From the NCBI GenBank assembly GCA_913056455.1, contig CAJXMJ010000001.1, positions 372,001 through 436,000 of the forward strand: 64,000 bases of DNA, read 5' to 3'. The DNA is from an uncultured Fodinibius sp. (GTDB lineage: Bacteria; Bacteroidota; Rhodothermia; Balneolales; Balneolaceae). The stretch's first letter is position 1. Each line of letters opens with the position of its first letter. Positions 1-8,714 of the stretch are shown in pieces. The translations under genes and the position numbers were made by a program. Below the pieces are notes generated by a model. The model did not search any database, was not told the DNA's origin, and saw only the letters and a program-made list of their open reading frames with translations.

Positions 1-2721
1 CCGCATCCACAATATGAATATTCCCCCGGATAGTGCCAGCGGGAGATTTAAAAATATCAGCATGGTAAAACGAAACTTACCAAACATCATATAAAGCAGC
101 CCAATGATGATAAGAAGCGAGATGGGTACTACAATGAGCAGGTGATTCATAGCTCGCTGTTGGTTCTCAAATGAGCCCCCGTACTCAATAAAATACCCCG
201 CCGGGATATCAATCTTCTCATCGATGGCTTCCTGCAAGTTCGAGACATAGGTACCGACATCTATACCTGAGATATTAATGCCTAATATTGCGCGTCGCCA
301 TCCGTTTTCTCTGGAAACCTGTCGAGGTCCTTCTTCAGCTTTGATATCAGCAACTTCTTTTAGTGGTATATATCCTCCGCCGGGCAGCTGTATCGGTACA
401 TCCATGATGTCTTGAAAATCGCTCCTCAAATTTGCGGGCAGTCGCACGTTGATATCAAATCTACGTTGACCCTCAAAAATTTGTCCTGCATCACTGCCCC
501 CAATCCCTGTTTCAATTACATTTTGGACTTCGTTTACATTAAGTCCATACGAAGCCACTGCCTCCCGATCGATCTCAATGTTGTAATAGGGCTGACCACT
601 GCTTTGCTCAAGTAAAAAATTATCAGTCCCTTCGAGCTCGTTGAGTATGCCCGATATTCTACGACCCACAGTACTCAAAGTATCCAGCTCTTCTCCAAAA
701 ACCTTTACCGCAATATCTGATTTAACGCCGCTGGTCAGTTCATCTACCCGCATGGCAATGGGTTGGGTGAAGTTATATGATAAACCAGGCTCCGTTTCTA
801 AATAGGGTCTGATATCATCAATAATGTCTTCTTTTTGCATTCCGCCTCGCCACTGCTCGCGGGGATGCAACATGACCCATACATCCGTCTGATGCACGCC
901 CATCCAGTCGTTGGCAAGGTCGGAGCGCCCGGTCTTTGGAACGACCGTCTTAATTTCCGGAATGTTTTTGGTGAGTTTGCCTGCCAGCCAGTTTGCATTT
1001 TCTACCGATTCGTCGAGCGTGACCGACGGCATGCGTACCTGTTCAATTAAGATGGAGCCCTCGTCGAGTTCAGGTAGAAACTGGGTACCCAGAAAAGGCA
1101 TAATCGCCATCGATATTCCAAAAACCACTACTGCCGAACCGATAGTAATTGCTTTCTTGTCGAGACTTTTTTCAAGGAAGTTTTCATAACGAGGTTTCAG
1201 CCAGTTGATCACGTAATTTTTGCGTGTTTTTACCCCATTGCGAAAGACTAGGGCTGAAATAGCAGGAACATATACCAGTGCCAAAATAAGTGAGCCGAGG
1301 ACGGCAGCACCTACCGTTATGGCCATTGGGCGGTACAAAATCCCTTCCATACCCGAGAACGTCATCACGGGCACGTATACCATAAGAATGATTAACACGC
1401 CAAAGAAAATAGGACGTGCCACTTCGTGTGCAGCTTCCCGGATGATAACCAGTTTAGACTTTTTGGACTTGTCGCTGCTCAGTTTCTCTACAATATTTTC
1501 GACCATTACTACCGATCCGTCAACAACCATCCCAAAGTCAATTGCCCCAAGGCTCATGAGGTTTGCCGCCAAGCCCAGCTGGTCCATGCCGATAAAGGCG
1601 AATAGCATAGAAAGTGGAATCACTGCGGCAACAATAATTGCTCCTGTAATTTCTCCGAGCAGTAGTAAAAGTACAGCGATTACAAAAAAGCCTCCTTCCA
1701 CGAGGTTAGTAATAATAGTATCGGTTGTGCGATCGATAAGATCAGACTGGTCATAAAATTTTTCGATCTTAACACCCTCGGGCAAGCTCTTGTTGACTTC
1801 AGCAATTTTTTGATCCATTTGATTGATGACCTCACGCCCGTTCGCACCGCGAAGCATCATTACGATACCGGTAACAACCTCACCGTTGCCATCTTGTGTT
1901 ACAGCACCCTGGCGCAGCTGTTTGCCAATGTTTACATCCGCCACATCCTTGACATAGATCGGACGATCTTCAAATCGCTTTACAATGATATTTTCAATAT
2001 TCTCGGTGTCCGAAATTTGTCCGAAGCCGCGGATGATGTACTGCTCCCGGTTATGTTCAAGGTAATTACCACCTGATACGCTATTATTGTTTTTAATAGC
2101 ATCGGTCAAATCTTTTAAGCCAATTCCAAAGTTGCGAAGTTTATCGGGATTAACTGCAACCTCAAATTGCTTGACAAACCCACCGAAGGAGTTAATTTCT
2201 GTTACTCCGTCAACTGTTTTTAGTTGAGGTGCAATCAGCCAGTCCTGAATAGTGCGAAGTTCGGTAAGTGAGCGGTTTTCTCCGCGAACAACATACTGCA
2301 CAATTTCACCCATAGCCGTAGATATGGGGCCCAGGTTAGGCGTAGAAACGCCGTCGGGCAGTTCCTCAGAAATGGTTTGAACACGTTGGCTTACCTGCTG
2401 GCGGGCGAAGTATATGTCCGTACCCTCCTCAAATAAAACCGTAACCGCTGATAGTCCGAATTGAGAAATGGAACGTACTTCTTTCACATTCGGTAGACCG
2501 TTCATGGAGGTTTCAATGGGATAGCTTACCAGACGCTCTACATCATAGGGGGAGTATTGTCCCGCTTTGGTAATAACCAGTACTTGTACTGGCGTAACAT
2601 CGGGCTGGGAATTTATCGGAATATTTGACAGGGAAAAGATACCTCCGACAGCCATTAGTAAAACCAGGGCAAGCGCTACAAATTTTTGTTTAAGACTAAA
2701 ATCGATGATGCTTTTTAACAT
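1..2721 (-). CDS. czcA: HME-family RND heavy-metal efflux pump, inner-membrane subunit (CzcA-like), C-terminus outside window
   Basis: Proton-driven inner-membrane pump that exports divalent metal ions through a tripartite complex. The gene is open to the left edge, so the ORF track does not list it. I translated the minus strand from the ATG at 2719-2721 and see one continuous frame starting MLKSIIDFSLKQKF. The transmembrane-4 signature reads DFGMVVDGSVVMVEN. This is the DFG...DG form known for the Co/Zn/Cd and Ni/Co classes (CzcA, CnrA) rather than the Cu/Ag class (CusA), so divalent cations are the better substrate guess. The visible 907 codons cover about 85-90 percent of a roughly 1030-residue pump. 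It starts 18 bases after the adaptor gene and is last of three genes in the czcCBA order. Family assignment is secure; substrate is inference. Confidence 0.93.
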   Translation of the reverse strand, partial: MLKSIIDFSLKQKFVALALVLLMAVGGIFSLSNIPINSQPDVTPVQVLVITKAGQYSPYDVERLVSYPIETSMNGLPNVKEVRSISQFGLSAVTVLFEEGTDIYFARQQVSQRVQTISEELPDGVSTPNLGPISTAMGEIVQYVVRGENRSLTELRTIQDWLIAPQLKTVDGVTEINSFGGFVKQFEVAVNPDKLRNFGIGLKDLTDAIKNNNSVSGGNYLEHNREQYIIRGFGQISDTENIENIIVKRFEDRPIYVKDVADVNIGKQLRQGAVTQDGNGEVVTGIVMMLRGANGREVINQMDQKIAEVNKSLPEGVKIEKFYDQSDLIDRTTDTIITNLVEGGFFVIAVLLLLLGEITGAIIVAAVIPLSMLFAFIGMDQLGLAANLMSLGAIDFGMVVDGSVVMVENIVEKLSSDKSKKSKLVIIREAAHEVARPIFFGVLIILMVYVPVMTFSGMEGILYRPMAITVGAAVLGSLILALVYVPAISALVFRNGVKTRKNYVINWLKPRYENFLEKSLDKKAITIGSAVVVFGISMAIMPFLGTQFLPELDEGSILIEQVRMPSVTLDESVENANWLAGKLTKNIPEIKTVVPKTGRSDLANDWMGVHQTDVWVMLHPREQWRGGMQKEDIIDDIRPYLETEPGLSYNFTQPIAMRVDELTSGVKSDIAVKVFGEELDTLSTVGRRISGILNELEGTDNFLLEQSSGQPYYNIEIDREAVASYGLNVNEVQNVIETGIGGSDAGQIFEGQRRFDINVRLPANLRSDFQDIMDVPIQLPGGGYIPLKEVADIKAEEGPRQVSRENGWRRAILGINISGIDVGTYVSNLQEAIDEKIDIPAGYFIEYGGSFENQQRAMNHLLIVVPISLLIIIGLLYMMFGKFRFTMLIFLNLPLALSGGIFILWMR

Positions 2722-2739
2722 GGTAAATATAGCTATGAG

Positions 2740-3969
2740 TTAGTCAGCAAATTGTTCGAAACGTTCCATTGCCTTGAGACTGAATACCTGGGTAATGGCA
2801 ATTTTTTCTCCCGGTTCCAGTCCGGCCCCGATGACTGCACGATTCTCGGTCATCCGTTCGACCTGCACTACGCGCTTCACATATTGTCGGGGAGCTTGCT
2901 GAACGAAGACTGCCGCATCTTGCTCCTCGAACTGAATGGCCGAGAGCGGAATAGTAAAGGTGGAATCCAATGGCTGGGCCGCATATATCATTCGGACACT
3001 TTGTCCGACAATTGGCCAGCCGTTTTGGGTAGGTACAATGCTGTTGAGCACAATAGAACGGTTCTCTTCATCAAGCGCCGGGTTTACCGAAGTTACCTTG
3101 CCTTCAATTCGTTTTCCCTGAGGGATGCCTCCCCCCGTTTTTTCTGCGATCACCACTGGGGTGCCTTCCCGTACAAAAGGAGCATCCGCAGGCGATACAA
3201 ATCCCCGTACCAGTACTTCGGTATTATCGATGATATCCAAGAGTTTATCATAGGCATTGACCGACTCTCCCAGATCAATCAAATGTTCATTGAGTACTCC
3301 CGAAATGGGAGCACGAATGGTCAACTCCGCTTTGGGGTCAGAAGTAAAAGGATCCCAATTTTGAACTTCATCCGGAGAAATACCCACTGCTCGCAATCGT
3401 GCCAGCGAAGCACTTTGTCTCGTCTTAGCTCGTCGGAGATCGGCCTGTGCCCGTTGATACGTACGTTCCGGACTGATCTGTTCTTCGGTGAGCACTTTTA
3501 AGCGTTCCACCTGCTGTTGTTGATAGGTAATCTCAGCAGTTGCTTCGAGGTAATCGCCCACTAAGTTTGCAAATTCCAGGCTTTCCAGTTCTAACAGTGG
3601 ATCTTCTTTTTGGACTCGTTCTCCTTCGTGTACATAGATCTTTGATACTCGTCCGTTTATGGGAGAACTAACCACCGAGATTCGTTCCGGGGCTCCATAA
3701 ACCTGGCCGGGTGCGTTGATCGAGAAATTAATCTGATCTTTTGCTACAGTATACACTTCAATATCCAGGTCCTTGGCTTGTTGTTCTGTAAGTTGTACCA
3801 CTTGTTCATTGGCTCCTTTTTTAGAGAGGGAAGGAGGGGTTCCCGGATCTATAGCAGTTTGTTCAGGACCGGCATCTGAACTGCAACTCCCCAAAAATAG
3901 CAGAGACAAAAGAATCAGTCCCAAGGGGTTTAAAGATGAAGATGTTTTTATAGATGAAAAGACGTTCAT
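2740..3969 (-). CDS. czcB: RND efflux periplasmic adaptor lipoprotein (CzcB/HlyD family)
   Basis: Membrane-fusion protein linking the inner-membrane pump to the outer-membrane channel. The 409-residue product begins with a lipoprotein signal; the lipobox is LFLGSC, so it should be anchored by the Cys. Then come a biotinyl/lipoyl-like half (SPINGRVSKIYVHEGERV), a coiled-coil hairpin (about residues 140-190), the second lipoyl half (IRAPISGVLNEHLIDLGESV) and beta-barrel and membrane-proximal domains ending near AGLEPGEKIAITQVF. There is no His-rich N-terminal metal-binding stretch of the kind seen in some CzcB proteins. It lies between the TolC-like gene (15 bases upstream) and the pump gene, as expected for a czcCBA operon. 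Confidence 0.92.
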   Translation of the reverse strand: MNVFSSIKTSSSLNPLGLILLSLLFLGSCSSDAGPEQTAIDPGTPPSLSKKGANEQVVQLTEQQAKDLDIEVYTVAKDQINFSINAPGQVYGAPERISVVSSPINGRVSKIYVHEGERVQKEDPLLELESLEFANLVGDYLEATAEITYQQQQVERLKVLTEEQISPERTYQRAQADLRRAKTRQSASLARLRAVGISPDEVQNWDPFTSDPKAELTIRAPISGVLNEHLIDLGESVNAYDKLLDIIDNTEVLVRGFVSPADAPFVREGTPVVIAEKTGGGIPQGKRIEGKVTSVNPALDEENRSIVLNSIVPTQNGWPIVGQSVRMIYAAQPLDSTFTIPLSAIQFEEQDAAVFVQQAPRQYVKRVVQVERMTENRAVIGAGLEPGEKIAITQVFSLKAMERFEQFAD

Positions 3970-3984
3970 AATAAATTCTGGATT

Positions 3985-5226
3985 TTATTTAAATATGATA
4001 TCTGTTTGCAGATATTTTTCGAGCTCTATCACTCGCAGGTAATAATCTCTCAGTGTTTCGTAATACGATTGCTGTGTTCGCAGGTATGTTCGCTGGGCTT
4101 CCAGCAGTGTAAGAAGATCAAGCTCACCGAGTCGGTAGCCTTTTTGTGTCATATCTACCAACTGTTTTGACTTCTCCTGTATCGATTTACGATATCGTAT
4201 TACATTGGCACGCGTCATTTCGTAACCGTGCCAGGCTTGTTCGGCCTGTTTCTTGATGGAAAGTTGTTGTTGGCGGTGTTTCCATTCAATTCTTCGATAT
4301 TCTGCTTTTGCCTGTTGAACGTTGTTCGATTGGTTTATGCCAAACCAAAGAGGTACGCTTACTCCTATTTCAAAAGCATTAAAATCAAAACCATTACCGA
4401 AATCTTGTCGATAATACATGAGGTTTAGGTTGGGCAAATAACTGCTTTTTGCAGCTTTTGTCTGATACGAAGCAGCAAGCTGTTCTTTGGTAATTTGCTG
4501 TAGCTGTGGATGACTTTCTAATTGCTGAAGGACCTCATCTTGATTGATATCTACTTCCACATAATGCAACGTATCGGGGAAACCGATTTCATAGGTTTGC
4601 TGTTCCTCATCCAGGCCAATGGTTTCAAATAAATTGTACCGAGCTTCCATAATCTGCTGATAGGCTTTCTCCATATTATTTTGCGCTTCGGTAAGCTGAA
4701 GATCGGCCTGCATGGCATCAATTTGGGAGGACTCACCGAGATCCGAACGAGCTTGTGCCGCATTGCGTAAGTTTTTTAACAGCTCAACCCGCTCTCGCGC
4801 CAAATGACTTGATTCAATAGTATAAGCAAGGGTCGTATAGGCCGATTTCACATTGGCTTTGAGCTGAAGTTTCAGGGCTTGCAGCTGGAGTTCGAGTGAA
4901 CCGGTATTGGCATGTTCGCTCTTTGCCCGATAATAACCCGTTAGCGGAAAGTCCATGGATTGAGAGACTATCCAGCGTTGTTCTGCAAAAGTTCCCTGAC
5001 CAATACCTTCCCGGGCATAGGTAACAGTAGGGTTTTTAATACCCAGGCTTAACCCTACCTGCTGTTTCTGGCCTTCAATGCGGTTTTTTAACTGGTTTAC
5101 TTGTGGACTGTGTTCATAGGCAATTTCGAGGGCCTTGCCGACACTCAAATTGTTAAGGTCCGTTGTATCTTGCGGAATGGATTGGAATGAAAATAGTAGG
5201 GCAATTATTACAGAAAAAATCATCAC
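3985..5226 (-). CDS. czcC: TolC/CzcC-family outer-membrane efflux channel
   Basis: Outer-membrane channel protein of the tripartite metal pump. The 413-residue product has a short N-terminal hydrophobic signal (MMIFSVIIALLFSFQ) and two repeats of the OEP type rich in long helices (QAEQAWHGYEMTRANVIRYRKS; LGELDLLTLLEAQRTYL), the usual TolC architecture. It is the first gene of the efflux operon. The 276-base spacer upstream separates it from the histidine kinase gene on the same strand and should carry the regulated promoter. Either of the two first Met codons could be the start. Specificity for CzcC rests on the operon context, not on residues. Confidence 0.9.
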   Translation of the reverse strand: MMIFSVIIALLFSFQSIPQDTTDLNNLSVGKALEIAYEHSPQVNQLKNRIEGQKQQVGLSLGIKNPTVTYAREGIGQGTFAEQRWIVSQSMDFPLTGYYRAKSEHANTGSLELQLQALKLQLKANVKSAYTTLAYTIESSHLARERVELLKNLRNAAQARSDLGESSQIDAMQADLQLTEAQNNMEKAYQQIMEARYNLFETIGLDEEQQTYEIGFPDTLHYVEVDINQDEVLQQLESHPQLQQITKEQLAASYQTKAAKSSYLPNLNLMYYRQDFGNGFDFNAFEIGVSVPLWFGINQSNNVQQAKAEYRRIEWKHRQQQLSIKKQAEQAWHGYEMTRANVIRYRKSIQEKSKQLVDMTQKGYRLGELDLLTLLEAQRTYLRTQQSYYETLRDYYLRVIELEKYLQTDIIFK

Positions 5227-5322
5227 AAATTTCTTTTGTCCGTTATTATGCGAGCAATCGCAGTTGTTCTGAGGACTAATGTAATAACCAAATCTGTAGA
5301 GAAAATGGATTTAGAAAATACG

Positions 5323-5350
5323 GCTCATGAGGTGAATTATTAGCTCATGA
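5323..5350. promoter_or_regulatory. Direct repeat GCTCATGA x2 upstream of the czc operon, possible response-regulator site
   Basis: GCTCATGA occurs at 5323-5330 and again at 5343-5350, a 20-base period, about 100 bases upstream of the czcC start. OmpR-family regulators bind direct repeats spaced by about one or two helical turns, and such a regulator is encoded just upstream. The repeat is short and could be chance. I see no convincing TAnnTTTG box between it and the gene. Confidence 0.25.
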
Positions 5351-5502
5351 TTGAGTCGATAAATGTTATCTACTTTTTTGATTCACCGCTCAATTATAGA
5401 TAGGCGAAAGAAAGGGAGATCGATAATTTTTGGTAGAAAATTCAGGCAACCTAACTGTTGTAACCCAATGATCCGCTTGTACATGGCTCTGGGAGCGGTG
5501 GA

Positions 5503-6822
5503 TTAAAAATGAATTGAAACTTCAGCGCCTTTGCCAGGGTGATTTTTAGCCGAACAGTTGAAGTTATGCAACCGGGAAATACTTTGGACGATAGACAGTC
5601 CTAATCCGGGACTGTCATCATCAAAACCATCGGTGTGATTTTGTGTTTTTTGGAATCTGGCAAAGACGGAATCCAAAAATTCGTTTGGTATGCCGGGTCC
5701 TTCATCCAAGACAGAAAAGCTACGTTGCTCACCATTACATTTTGTTTGGAGTATGATGGAAGTTCCGCTCGGCGTATATTTGATTGCGTTCTGAACAATA
5801 TTGTAGATCGCGGCCCTAATCAATTCGCTGTTGCCTTTTACGTTTATAGAGCAATCAAACTCTTTTTCCAGAGTGAGTTGCTTCATTTCAATAAAATCAC
5901 TGAGCTCATCTATTACATTTTCAGTGATGCTAGTAATCTCGACGTCTTCATCAAGCGAATATTGCCGATTTTCTATCCGACTAATAAGCAGCAGGGCATT
6001 GCTCAGGCGACTTAGTCGCACGGCCGTATCCTGTATATTTCCCGCTGCTTTAATGGTTTGTTTATCGAGGGATTCGGCGTTGGAAAGAATTTTTTCTGCT
6101 TTTTGACGGATGATAGAAAGTGGTGTCAAAAGCTCATGAGAGGCATTTTGAATAAATTGTTTCTGGTCCTCGAATGATGACCGGATATGCTGCATCATAG
6201 AGTTTAACGCCCTGTTGAGGACATTAATTTCGTATGTAGTTGTCTCAGGGAACGTCTCATTAAGATCAGACGGGTTGGAAATGTGTTCAAGCGTTGAGAC
6301 CGTTTCATAAAAGGGGGCAAGGACTTTATCCAGCACAAATTGATTGAGGATATAAAGCAAGAGAATCCAAATCAGCAGTCCGGCCAGCACGCTCAGTAAT
6401 ATTGTTCTGCTTATATGTTCCCAGGAAGCGACTTCTTCATATAGCCGTATGGTATAATAGGTATCGTTGACATTGATGGTTGTGGTCAACCGACGGTAGG
6501 ATTTTTCTTCAATTTCCTTGTTGGGATTTCGCATCGTATCGATGGTTGCGAAATCATTTGCATTCGGGGCAACGGTGCCGTCATATTTTTGAATGTCGAT
6601 CCATTCGTATGATCCGAGAATACCCAGTTCCTTGATATCTTGAAGGCTGGAAGCATCTTCGTCGATCTGATTAATAAGATCAATTTTATGCTGTAGCAGA
6701 TGATTATCGAGCTCACCATAAACGGTAGAATTGACCAGGTAATAAATGCCGATTGAAGTGAGTGCAAATACAACCAGCGTTAAAAGGGTATTGCTCAGCA
6801 GTATTTTGTTATTCAGTTTCAT
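5503..6822 (-). CDS. Sensor histidine kinase of a two-component system
   Basis: Membrane-bound sensor kinase of 439 residues. Transmembrane segments lie at about residues 10-32 and 139-163 and enclose a periplasmic sensor region of about 105 residues. A HAMP-like linker follows, then the H-box FIQNASHELLTPL with phospho-acceptor His229, the N-box IVQNAIKYTPSG, G1 DEGPGIP and G2 GLGLSIV. The gene overlaps the response regulator by 14 bases, which implies translational coupling. Its place directly upstream of the efflux operon suggests it senses envelope metal, as CzcS or CusS do. The periplasmic domain shows no obvious Cys/His metal cluster, so the ligand is unknown. Confidence 0.93.
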   Translation of the reverse strand: MKLNNKILLSNTLLTLVVFALTSIGIYYLVNSTVYGELDNHLLQHKIDLINQIDEDASSLQDIKELGILGSYEWIDIQKYDGTVAPNANDFATIDTMRNPNKEIEEKSYRRLTTTINVNDTYYTIRLYEEVASWEHISRTILLSVLAGLLIWILLLYILNQFVLDKVLAPFYETVSTLEHISNPSDLNETFPETTTYEINVLNRALNSMMQHIRSSFEDQKQFIQNASHELLTPLSIIRQKAEKILSNAESLDKQTIKAAGNIQDTAVRLSRLSNALLLISRIENRQYSLDEDVEITSITENVIDELSDFIEMKQLTLEKEFDCSINVKGNSELIRAAIYNIVQNAIKYTPSGTSIILQTKCNGEQRSFSVLDEGPGIPNEFLDSVFARFQKTQNHTDGFDDDSPGLGLSIVQSISRLHNFNCSAKNHPGKGAEVSIHF

Positions 6823-7495
6823 AAGTCGTCAGTTTATAACCTACACCATACACTGTTTTGATGAGATTTTCTACTCCGGCCGCGCTTAATTTTTTTCTGA
6901 TATTCTTCATGTGAGAGTTGATAAAATCCAGTGAAAAACGATCGTCAATTTTGCTTCCCCAAATGTGTTCGGCAAGAGCTATACGGGTGATGGTTTTATT
7001 TTTATTAAGCATCAGGTAGCGCATCATCTTGTACTCGGTCTCAGTGACTTCCAGCGGTTCATCCTCTACCAGAACTCTAATGTGATCGACATTTAGTTTT
7101 ACCGGTCCCGCCGCAATCTGGTTATCACTGATGTTGTATTTCCTGCGCATTACGGCATGAATACGTGCTCTTAGTTCTGCAATGGGAAACGGTTTGGCAA
7201 GATAATCGTCGCTGCCCAGCTCCAGGCCTTTTACTTTATCTTCAGTTTCTCCGCGTGCAGTTATTATTATTACAGCAGTTTCTTGGTGATCATCTTTTAT
7301 TGTTTTGAGTAGCTCAAGTCCATCGCCGTCGGGCAAACCCAGATCCAATAAAATAAGATCATATTCTTCGGCCGCTACCAAATCTGAAGCTTTGCTCAGC
7401 TTTTGAGCTGAGTCTACATTGAACTGTTCTTCGAGCAAACACTCTTCGAGATCTTCAATCAGCAGTGGTTCGTCTTCGACGATAAGAGCTCGCAT
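6809..7495 (-). CDS. OmpR/PhoB-family response regulator
   Basis: DNA-binding partner of the overlapping kinase, 228 residues. The receiver domain has the acidic pocket VEDEP near the N-terminus, phospho-acceptor Asp51 in LLDLGLPDGDG and the conserved Lys in DDYLAKPF. A C-terminal winged helix (about residues 130-225) contains the recognition-helix region DFINSHMKNIRKKL. It lies 3 bases downstream of the thioesterase gene, so thioesterase, regulator and kinase are probably one transcript. The likely target is the czcCBA promoter. That is inference from gene order. Confidence 0.94.
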   Translation of the reverse strand: MRALIVEDEPLLIEDLEECLLEEQFNVDSAQKLSKASDLVAAEEYDLILLDLGLPDGDGLELLKTIKDDHQETAVIIITARGETEDKVKGLELGSDDYLAKPFPIAELRARIHAVMRRKYNISDNQIAAGPVKLNVDHIRVLVEDEPLEVTETEYKMMRYLMLNKNKTITRIALAEHIWGSKIDDRFSLDFINSHMKNIRKKLSAAGVENLIKTVYGVGYKLTTYETE

Positions 7496-7498
7496 AAG

Positions 7499-8545
7499 TT
7501 AGCTTTTTTGGTGTTCCGATTGATGGTGCTCGATCCGACGCCGATGTGCTTTAAGATACCGTTCATCTTCCGCATAGGTAGTGGGGTAAACATCAGGAAC
7601 CGTTTTGGGATTTAGATTCTCGTCTACATTTACAAAGGTGAATACACAGGTATTTGATAACGCCTTGGTTACTTTATCCATGCTTGTGCGCTCGATATCA
7701 ATTTCGAGGGTCATCGATGTATCTCCGGTATAAACGACACGGCTGGTAAAATCGAGTTTATCCCCAATACGGATGGGTTGCAAAAAGTTGATTCGGTTTA
7801 CACGTACAAATATCGGTCTATCGGGCATTATTTCCTCGGCTTGAATGAGCGCGAGCTCATAGGCCCGCCGAATTACGTAGCCTCCAAATATTTTGTGGGG
7901 CACGTTTTCAAGATCAGGATACATTCGTTCTACGCTGTTACGGATTTGTTCGCCGGCCAGAAGTCCGTCAAAGTCGTCTTTTTCTTGAGCTTTATGAAGT
8001 TTTCGCAACATCTCAAATTCTTCTTTGCTGGGTGGTTCTTCAAGGGCATCAATTTGCTCTTGGTATTTTTGCCTCCGTTCAATGGCGTCGTTGTATCGTC
8101 GTTTCTCGATCTCACTTTCATAGTCGAGTGACGGAATAGGCAGGCTTTCGGCGTCGTCGCCTTCTCCTTTGCGGGCAACCATGGTAAAGTAGCAGGCAGC
8201 CAGTGAGTGTTCGGCTTCTTTATCCTGATCAACGCGAATACCCACCTCCATCGATGTGCGTCCTACATAATTTATGCGCGCTCTTAGATACACATCTTTC
8301 GTAATATCTGCAGGAGTGTGCAGAGCAATATCATCCACGGCCGCGGTCACCACTCGGCCATCAGGCTCAAACTGATGTACGTAATCGAGGGCGATATCTT
8401 CCGCTAATTTATCGAGCTTCTCGAGCAGACGTCCCCAGCGAATATTGCCGGGGATTTCCTTATCCACAATCATAAATTTTTTGCGCAGTTTTTTATCACT
8501 GCTAAAAGGCAGAGTTCGTTCTATAGAGGTATCAAAAGGACGCAT
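7499..8545 (-). CDS. Acyl-CoA thioesterase with two hotdog domains
   Basis: Predicted cytoplasmic enzyme that hydrolyses acyl-CoA to free fatty acid and CoA. The 348-residue product carries two hotdog domains: an N-terminal one around VTAAVDDIALHTPADITKDVYLRARINYVGRTSMEVGI and a C-terminal one around HKIFGGYVIRRAYELALIQA, whose helix is typical of the family. A charged linker (about residues 150-200) joins them. This resembles double-hotdog enzymes of the ACOT9/10 type. It heads the same-strand run that continues into the two-component genes with only 3 bases between, though no functional link is evident. Chain-length preference cannot be read from the sequence. Confidence 0.85.
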   Translation of the reverse strand: MRPFDTSIERTLPFSSDKKLRKKFMIVDKEIPGNIRWGRLLEKLDKLAEDIALDYVHQFEPDGRVVTAAVDDIALHTPADITKDVYLRARINYVGRTSMEVGIRVDQDKEAEHSLAACYFTMVARKGEGDDAESLPIPSLDYESEIEKRRYNDAIERRQKYQEQIDALEEPPSKEEFEMLRKLHKAQEKDDFDGLLAGEQIRNSVERMYPDLENVPHKIFGGYVIRRAYELALIQAEEIMPDRPIFVRVNRINFLQPIRIGDKLDFTSRVVYTGDTSMTLEIDIERTSMDKVTKALSNTCVFTFVNVDENLNPKTVPDVYPTTYAEDERYLKAHRRRIEHHQSEHQKS

Positions 8546-8714
8546 AATTTTAATTGATTTAGAATTTCCCAGCTATAAAATATGTTAGGTTGATTTCTTT
8601 GGGTAATTTAGATTCCGAAAGATGCTTGGTTTTGCAATCATCATTTTACAATATACTTGACAAATAATACCATCCTTATTTGAAGAAACCATTAACATTA
8701 TAGAATAAAGATAG

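Noticed and set aside
1220-1756. 178-codon plus-strand ORF, and other plus ORFs at 412-2076
   Set aside because: They lie opposite the long czcA frame, which has unmistakable RND motifs; the translations are Ser/Thr-rich and show no domain.
2752-3501. 249-codon plus-strand ORF
   Set aside because: Antisense shadow of the adaptor gene czcB, whose lipoprotein signal and lipoyl motifs are clear.
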